Source: Coniferiporia sulphurascens
Lineage: Eukaryota > Basidiomycota > Agaricomycetes > Hymenochaetales > Hymenochaetaceae
Length of the DNA stretch: 64,000 nt
Assembly (NCBI GenBank): GCA_002794785.1
Contig: NBBA01000001.1
Location: 558,001 to 622,000, forward strand
Direction of reading: 5' to 3'
This document shows positions 56,848 to 64,000 of the stretch, one piece after another. The translations under genes were made by a program, and so were the position numbers. Within the stretch, counting starts at the first letter, position 1; every line of letters begins with the position of its first letter. The notes below the pieces were generated by a model, which was given only the letters and a program-made list of their open reading frames with translations, was not told the DNA's origin and did not search any database.

Positions 56848-58127
56848 TCAGTCGTTCTTAGGTCCGGGCACCGGGAGGAGCGGGAGCATAAAGAACGACG
56901 ACTCTCGCGTGAGCATGTTCGCGCAGCCACAATAGTATGCGACGAACGCAGTGATAATACCAAATCCACCACCGGCTTTGGTAATATCGGGATTCGGGAC
57001 GAATTTGCCGATCGCAAGGAACATGAAGGTCAACATCAGGAAGAAGAACAGCGAGATGAGACCAGCGTTCGAGCGAAGTGACGCGATACTAGAGAAAGTG
57101 CTTAGTCATGTGGTAAAAGTATGCTGAACCGAGGACGTACACCATGATAAACGTAAAGATAAACCACACAGAAAGGTAGAAGCCAACTGCGTGGTCGAGC
57201 TCCGCGGTAGTGGTATAGGTGCTGGCAATCTCAAGTCCAGGGACATAGATAGAGCCAAACGAGAGCCAAAAGCCTCCGTAGGACGAAAAGGCTGCAAAGC
57301 GACGCAATCAGTAATCCACTCGGACTAGCGGTGCCTTGGAACAGATCAGGGACGCGGCGGACGGGAGGAGGGGCGGCTTTCCAAAAGGGAAATGCCGATC
57401 ACCAATCGGGCGATAGGCCCAACTCCGGATCAGCGGTACGGCTACGCGATACAGCGGAAGGCACGGCGCGGCGCCGGCAAATAAATAGATTTATTGAGTT
57501 CGCAAACAGAACCCGTCCGCCTGCCCAGCACGTTTTGTCATCCGACCAACACTCACCAGTTGCACCAAGCGTGTTGCCCGCTGCAAACTCCCACATGCCT
57601 GCGAGCAGCTGCACAAGGCCACCGACGAAGAGCGCCATAGCGACAGCAATGTTCGGGGTAGTCACTCCGTCTGCCTGCACGTTGATGAGCGAGAGAACGA
57701 GCGTTGTCGACGCGAAGGAGAGCAGGCCACTGTGTTGGGGCAATTGATTTCAAGGCGTGGGACGATTCCGGGAGCGCATCATCACAATTAATGTCCGAAC
57801 GAAGGTGGCACAAGACACAGCGTGCGACGCAATGCAGAATACAGGAACAGATCGGAATGACGCTGGTCAGGAAAGATACGACGCTGCGATGGTGAAAGGA
57901 GATTGTACTCACAGAGGCGCTGGGTTGCCGAGCTTGCGAAGGGAAGGAACGCCACCTTGGTAGAGCTGCTGCTGAAGCGCGTTCGCGCCGAGGGTGTACG
58001 GATACTGTCCCCCAGGATCCGCGCCGAGAGGCCAGCGACCGTTCTGCCCGGCGATGCTCGTGAGTGTGCCGCTGGAGGCGATATCGCCGTGTCCGTGTCC
58101 GTTTCCGTGTTTCTCGATGTCAGCCAT
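56848..58127 (-). CDS. GPR1/FUN34/YaaH (Ato) family acetate/ammonium transporter
   Basis: A plasma-membrane six-helix transporter family, with acetate or ammonia export/import in yeast (Ady2/Ato). Minus-strand exons 58127-57913, 57729-57557, 57291-57141 and 57088-56848; 259 residues. The family signature NPAPLG is built across the first intron (GNPAPL + GLLSFASTTL). Others: ALFVGGLVQLLAGMWEFAAG, NTLGATAFSSYGGFWLSFGS (across the second intron), ELDHAVGFYLSVWFIFTFIM and VIASLRSNAG (third intron, donor GTACGT). Then come LFFFLMLTFMFLAIGKF, GGFGIITAFVAYYCGCANML and a hydrophilic C-terminus ending PGPKND. All six membrane segments are present. The cytosolic N-terminus is Gly/His-rich (HGNGHGHGD). 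A (TGG)n tract lies in the 5' leader. Confidence 0.92.
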
Positions 58128-58166
58128 GTGTGCGTGGTAGGGTGGCAGGCGCGACGCGGCGTGGTA

Positions 58167-58201
58167 CTGTGGTGGTGGTGGTGGTGGTGGTGGTGGTGGT
58201 G
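58167..58201. repeat. (TGG)n microsatellite
   Basis: About eleven TGG units just upstream of the Ato-family start codon (minus strand), so it is transcribed as (CCA)n leader or promoter sequence. Confidence 0.9.
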
Positions 58202-61200
58202 TGATGTGTTGCGCGTCGGCGTCGGGGAACGGGGTTGCGCAGGCGGGTTGCGGGGAGACAAGAAAGGCGGAGTGGTGGTGGTTAGAGGAGGAGAGAGAGA
58301 CGGGCTGGAGCGGGACGCTGGGAGCTGGTATTTGAGTGGGCAGGTCTGCAGCGGATATCCATTCTTGGCAGGTATGACAGTGGGTCCGGGGCTAGTACGA
58401 GTCGCCCGCTAAAATACGCGCAGTCATCCGTTCACCCATTTCTGAGATCTGATTCTAGTCGCCCGTCCCTTCCGCACGTTCTATCAGATCCACCATCATC
58501 CGCCCAGCCTAAACTCTCCTACGCGTCCCTGCCGATTCATATTCCTTCCAGTACATCCGTTCTTTTCTCCCCGGGTTCCTTTAGCTCTCGTCCGCTTTCT
58601 GCATCCCCAAGTTTAGAGACAGGAGCCAGCATTTGTGGGCGTGCAATGAACCGAGCAGCTGTCCTAGTGCGGTGATGGCTGGGGACAATTACCACACGAT
58701 CCCAAAATGAAAAGAACTCCCTGCGTTATCGCACCAGCGTAAACGCATAACGGGGATCAAAGTTCAGCTCCCCCACCTATCTCCAACTTACCAAATTACG
58801 TCCTCGTGCACTCACGGTCGTCCACGAGACACCCCCTCAGGATCTGCCTGCGTAGACTGCTCGGTGTAAACGACAAACGTGGGGGTGCTGATGAGCAGCT
58901 GGACCATTGAGGGGCCGAATCTCCATTTCCATTGCGTCAATTTTCTCCGACCTTCCGAGCCAGAAGCCACGGCAGCTACCCGCAATGAAAGAACAGCCGG
59001 GTAGAATGTAGAAGAACTTGGTCCGGTACCCCAGACTCGGACGAACACTAAAAAAAGAATTAAGTATGCAGAAGCGTCGCGATCACAAGAGCGGCGCATT
59101 TGACTTTCACGCGCATAGCGGACTTACCCGGCCCTCAGCGATCTGGGCATTCGACAACGACGCCGACTCGAACGCCAACGTCGTCCATCTGTCCGTCTAC
59201 GACAATCGCTTCGGGTTAGAACTTGCCTTCTAAGGCAACCCCGACTCCCCGAGGACTAGCCCGGGTCCCGACCCGAACTCAACTCCAACCCCCATGTCTG
59301 CTATCGTACATCCCCAACGGCTCATCTCTGATCACGATCACGATCACGATTAAAGGAGCGCTAAGTGCATGCGGCGGAGCTGTGGGGGTGAATTGTGAAT
59401 TGAGTCAGTGAATTGAATACGAAAGGGAGACTCGGATCTCGAGATAAAGTTAAGTGGGCGCGCGCGCGAAGTGTGGGGAAACCGGATATGAGGAAGGGTC
59501 GAGCGCTGCGGGAGTACTACAGTAGAGCATGGGCCGCTAGGCGTGCTTACCTTGGTGCTTCACCGTCGGACGCCGGACGGCAAGTACCGAACACACTGGC
59601 AAAGGGATTATCCAGACCTAAACACCAGTAGCAAGAACGACGACGATACTCACCACTACGTCCTCCCCGACTCCGCTCGAGGAAGTGCAGCTTGAATCCC
59701 ATCTATTTCCACACGCACGCAGCGCCACGCAGTGAGCCTACAACCGCCACGATCGCCACGACCGCACCCCGGATCCATCCACGCCGATCCCGATCCACCC
59801 ACACCCTTCCCCGTATCCCCACATCCTGCCATTTTGCGCATCCACCCAAGAATCAGCACAGCATCCCAGTCCACATCCATGCTTCGACTTCGGGATCTAC
59901 ACACTTTAACAATTTTCATTTACTGACGCCTCGGGTTGAGCAGAAGAAGACGAACCACCCTTTTCAAGCTTCTCCAGCAAAGCTTTTCTTTTCTCCGCGG
60001 CTGTGCGGCGTGCTACCGCCGACTCCGAGCGCGCACTTGAATAACCAAGGTTATTTACTATTCAATTCACGGCCGCGCAGACACGCTCGCGTTCCCCGAG
60101 TTAAACTCAGTTCACTCCCACAAAAGCGTGGAGGCGTGCCAGTAACGGGGCAGGGCTCCGGGCAGACTCCGACTCCAGGAGCTGGGCCTCTATTTCGGTC
60201 CTCGAGACCCGTAATTGCGTAATGTGCACGAAGGGCGATGCATATACCCAGTGCGCCGTAGCACACGTTTCCAGGTGAGAATGCATCAGGCCGCACTCCG
60301 AGGGGTGCGCAAGCGCCTCGTCTCATCGGTTCCAAAGATGAAACAAAACAAAACAAAATGAATCGAATCAAAGCAAACCAGAAGAAAACCGGCGCATTAG
60401 TATCAACCAACATCGACACTTTTCCTCTTTTTATCTCTCTTCGCTGCAACTGCCCAGACCAACGAGACGCCGGAGGCTCGCAATACCCTCTCAGCTATAA
60501 GCCGCGCAAGCTCGGAGCTTATGATAAGCCATCTTGCTCTCGGAAGCAGCTTAAACGGGATGGCGAGTGACTGCGAGCCCTCAAACGTGCTCGGTTCTCG
60601 AGGACATCCGGCAGCCGGCAGCGAGGGATGGGAAGCGAGCGCGATGGCGTCGCCGCCGCCGCCGCTGCTCCACGAGGAAAAAATTCAAGACGGGAATACA
60701 TATCGGAAGTCGGACTTCGACTCCGTCAGACTCGTGTCCGCATTCGTGTTCGCAAATGCGTTCACCTTGTTTTCGTCCTCGAGACGCAAATCTGCTTCGA
60801 GCGCCACGAATGCCACGAGAGGTATGAAGATAGACATGCGTACGCTCAGATATGATTTGACCATCTTTTCCGGCGCCGCAAAATCCAAGAACGGGTAGGC
60901 GTTCGGTTTCGTACCGGCCGTGCAGGGTCAATGATGTGCTCCTCGCAATCTGCGCCCGCCGTCTTACACTGACCGATAAATTGCACGGTTTGATTTTTCT
61001 ATAATGTTGCGCGTTACGAGATGTCTTCTCTTCGGCTGGCGACTGGAATCGTGCCCCGCTAGCTTTGGGAATACCCGATTGTATGTCGATTTCTTGAAGA
61101 CGTTCGACTCTGACGGGTGTCGCTAGATTTCACTTCACTTTTCACATATCTAGCCGGCTGTCACTTTGCGAGATGCTTTGCTCACAGAGCATCAATTCGG

Positions 61201-61523
61201 TACCACGGGCGTCTGTGGGCTCAAAGTTGCATAGAGCCACCCATAAAGAGGATTTCCCGATCGGCGGGAGTCCGGCTGGTTCCGTAATCCAGAGCACGTG
61301 ATTTGAGAAATCAGGAGAGTTCGCGTGAGACGATCCTTCCAAAAGGGGACTTCGCGTTAGCACTAACCGAACCCGAACCGACAGGAAAGAGAGGGGGGGG
61401 TGTCGACACTCACGCGAGGGCCAGCTTGAGCTGAGCGACGACGACGACGACAACCGCATGAAAACGTGAAAAAGAGCGACGACGAACCTCCGAGCTTGGT
61501 ACCGTCATACCAGCGAGCTGCAC
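58202..61523. other. gene-poor 3.3 kb
   Basis: No gene is supported. Several short frames are Arg/Pro/Ser-rich and look like chance. It contains GATCAC repeats (about 59328-59350), CAAAA repeats (about 60340-60357) and a CGCCGC-rich tract (about 60648-60668). Confidence 0.45.
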
Positions 61524-63294
61524 ATGCGCACCATAAAGCTGGTCATTATCGGCGACTCTGGTGTTGGCAAGACCAGTTTTAGGAGTCAGGTTTGTCTCCG
61601 TCTGTCGCTTTGCCCACTTGGTGCCTCACCGCACTTTCTGTCGTAGTACATCCTGGGCCGTTTCTCGACGGGATACCGCGCGACGATAGGTACCGACTTT
61701 ATCACGAAGACGTTACCGCACCATAAAGACCCAAGCGAGTCTGTAACGCTGCAGATATGGGTGCGTCGTGCCGCCTCCTTGTCATTGCACCATACCCGCA
61801 CTTACTTTCGTCTTCATGACGCACAGGACACAGCCGGCCAAGAACGCTTCTCGAGCCTCTCAAGTGCGTTCTTCCGCGGCGCAGACGCCGCACTGCTCAT
61901 GTTCGACGTGAACCGGCCCGAGACGCTCGCGGGCTCACGCGCTGGTGGGCCGAGTTCCGCGCGTGTGCGCCGGTGCTGGACGCGGATGCGCGGGACTACT
62001 GCGTGGTGGTTGTCGGGAACAAGGTTGATCTCGACCCCGACCGCGGGGCGGACGTTCATATGGGTCTGGGTGCGGAGAGGGGGTGGTGGTGTGGCGGGGT
62101 TAGAGGGGCCCCTGCTGCTCCTGCAGGCGAAGTCGGGCCCGCGGGTCTCTGAGGCGGAGGCAGAGCGCTTTCTGGAAGATCTCGTTCCACCACAAGTGGA
62201 AGTTCCGAGCGACGAAGACGAGTGTAGCGTCTTGGATGAGGATGCGGATGTAGATGCAGATACGGACGACCCGTTCGTGGTGCGCGAAGGCGAAGGTGGA
62301 AACGAACACACGAACGCACGGACGAGCGCGTTTTTCTTACGTCCATCTATTTCCGGCTTCTCTCTCCACTCCGTGTACCGCCGGCGTAGGGCCAGCACCA
62401 ACGCCGAGGACTTTGACATAAATGGCGACTATGGCTCCGAACCGGAGTCGCCCCAGCGCCCCCGCACGCAGTCTATTTCGATCCAGCGCAGCGGCAGCGG
62501 GAGACTCGCACCGCCCAACCCAGGCTCGCTCCGCGTCTCAAAATCACACGCGTCCGACCGCTCGCACCTCGTAGGGACGATGAGCACCATGCGCACCACC
62601 CACACGCTCTACCACACCCCCGCGTCCTCGCTCTTCGGCACCGACGCGTTCGAATCCGCCCCGTCCTCGCCGCTGCCCTCCCGCTCCCATTCCCATGACG
62701 GCAGCTACGACGATCCAGGGCCGTGGGGAGGATCAGCGTCACCCCTTGCGTTGGCCACTACACCCAGCGGCCGCGCCCCGCGCCGCATGACGTCCTCTTC
62801 TTCCACTTCCTCCGTTCCGACTATCACGCCGAGCCTCTTCATGCGTGCCCAGGCGTCCGCCTCGCCGTCCGCCGCACCAACCCCGCCTACACCGGTCGAA
62901 GCACATGGCGACGCAGCGCACTTTTCGTTCGCCCGATCCGCCCCCGCGCCACCAATTTCCCAATCTACATCCACCTCCGCCCAATTCACATCTGTGCGCG
63001 GTGAAGGCCGCGGCCGTCACCGCGTACACCTCCCACCACGCCCCGAGCGGGGTCCGCGGCTATTCTTCACCTCTGCAAAGACAGGCGCGGGCGTCGCGCC
63101 GTGTTCGAGTACATCGCACAGCGCGTGGCGATGCGCTGCGAATACGTCGAGGCGCGCGAAGCTCTGACTGGGGGCCGCGCCATGACGACACGTTACGACT
63201 CACTGACGCACGGAGTACAGCAGGGAGTAGTAGTATCAGCAGTGGGTTTGGATGGGTGCGCGTTCCGGGGGGAGTACCGTGTTGTGGGTCGTAG
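61524..63294 (+). CDS. Rab7/Ypt7-like small GTPase with long internal insert, frameshifted in this sequence
   Basis: Exons 61524-61589, 61647-61760 and 61827-63294. G1 is [14 protein letters not shown], the effector region is [17 protein letters not shown]3 is [20 protein letters not shown] and [14 protein letters not shown] follows. After about 61935 the frame must change to read [19 protein letters not shown] and [11 protein letters not shown] (G4). It changes back by about 62150 ([16 protein letters not shown]). A Ser/Pro/Asp-rich insert of about 290 residues follows (contains [17 protein letters not shown] and [12 protein letters not shown]). Then [13 protein letters not shown] (G5) and, in another frame, [17 protein letters not shown]. 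The end, in yet another frame, is [20 protein letters not shown]...CCGS, a Cys-Cys prenylation-type end. Rab7 acts in late endosome-vacuole fusion; agaric Rab7-like proteins with inserts here are, as I recall, a known variant. At least four single-base shifts mean either sequencing errors in GC-rich DNA or a pseudogene. Confidence 0.7.
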
Positions 63295-64000
63295 AGCTTT
63301 CACGGCCCCCGCATGGCTTACAGATGTATCACTTGGTGTGCTTCTTTATATATACGTTATGTATTAACTTTCCTACGTAGTGCAAGCGTGCATTTTGCGT
63401 TTTCGTCTCTGCGCTTCTCGTTCTCCCGTCCCCCTTTTTCGCCCTTCCGTTCCGCACCTCAGTCTTTTCTCCCTTACCCTTCCCGCGTTCGTTTAGGGCG
63501 CCGAGGTAACTTATAGCTGCTTATGCTTTCTCCGGGATCCGTGCACGGAACAGAACAGAACAGAACAGATGGACCTGCTATTTCTGACTGAATTATTTTT
63601 GAAGTTATGGTGGATGATGACGATGTTGTTGTTACCCGAATGGAATATAAGCTCGCCCGCGCTCCTTTTTCAGTACTACACGCGCTTATTCTCAGCTTTC
63701 TTTACACCAGCTAGCGCGCCTTCTGCTCACAAAGGGACTCAGAGTTGTGCGCATCTGCCTATTATTGATATTCCTGTCTCTTCCCTCTTTAGAACAAACT
63801 ACAGGCATTAGACTTCGGAAGGTGGACTTGCTTGCATAATCGGGTTCAACACGCATACGCGGGATACGGTGAGAACCCGCGCACGCGCGACGGCTCTCCG
63901 CCGCGGGTCACCGCCACGCGCACAGACGCTTCGACCGCGGCTTTCAACACTCCCTCCCTCTCGCTTCCGTCGGCCGCACACTCAACCGAACTCTCTCCTC
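63295..64000. other. intergenic to window end
   Basis: No gene is supported. It contains (AACAG)n at about 63548-63566. The last 150 bp are GC-rich and could be the upstream region of a gene beyond the window. Confidence 0.4.

Noticed and set aside
57788..58261. His-tract minus-strand frame upstream of the Ato-family gene
   Set aside because: It arises from the (TGG)n microsatellite and is out of frame with the conserved transporter N-terminus.
1..64000. CRISPR array or bacterial operon structure
   Set aside because: The only regular tandem repeats encode WD40 units or are microsatellites; the window is clearly fungal nuclear DNA.

Overview
The window looks like nuclear DNA of a basidiomycete fungus, most likely Agaricomycetes. 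The genes have many short introns (about 50-100 bp, GT-AG with occasional GC-AG). Three gene types point the same way: NACHT-WD40 STAND proteins with almost identical 43-residue WD40 repeats, tRNase Z-like genes of the agaric type, and a Rab7-like GTPase with a long Ser/Pro insert. There is no ribosomal RNA gene, no convincing tRNA and no CRISPR array.

Layout. 1-16.4 kb is an allorecognition/immunity-type region. It holds a 5'-truncated WD40 fragment with a nonsense codon (508-1512), then a decayed VPS35 copy on the minus strand (2.05-3.6 kb), a gene-poor stretch, and a large NACHT-WD40 gene (8986-14195) whose C2-like N-terminus is frameshifted. A second decayed VPS35 copy follows (14.8-16.36 kb). 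The two WD40-tail/VPS35 blocks are diverged copies of one segmental duplication. 16.4-29.3 kb is dominated by a large inverted repeat (arms about 19,104-21,520 and 26,872-29,320) around a 5.35 kb spacer. The spacer carries a NAT9-type acetyltransferase and an intact NAD(P)+ aldehyde dehydrogenase.

29.9-40.3 kb is a head-to-tail array of four intact six-exon genes of the tRNase Z (ELAC) fold. Nearly all metal ligands are replaced, so they look like pseudoenzymes. Most have paired CACGTG boxes just upstream, and a 1 kb non-LTR-like insertion sits between copies two and three. 40.3-46.1 kb holds a pogo-type MITE, cytosine deaminase (minus strand), a GC-rich fold-back element and two tandem copies of a small helical-domain gene resembling the fungal MLKL-like/HeLo-like N-terminal domain. 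46.8-58.1 kb has minus-strand housekeeping or metabolic genes: ATG4 protease, an AsaB-type hydroxylase/desaturase-family protein and a GPR1/FUN34/YaaH (Ato) transporter, with gene-poor gaps. 61.5-63.3 kb is the Rab7-like GTPase, read through several apparent frameshifts.

Functional links. The NACHT-WD40 gene and the MLKL-like pair belong to families tied to non-self recognition and regulated cell death, and both show duplication and decay. ATG4 and the Rab7-like GTPase (and VPS35, present only as dead copies) concern autophagy and endosomal or vacuolar traffic. The other metabolic genes show no operon-like relation. All calls come from reading the sequence, exon joins and remembered family motifs; no database search was run.
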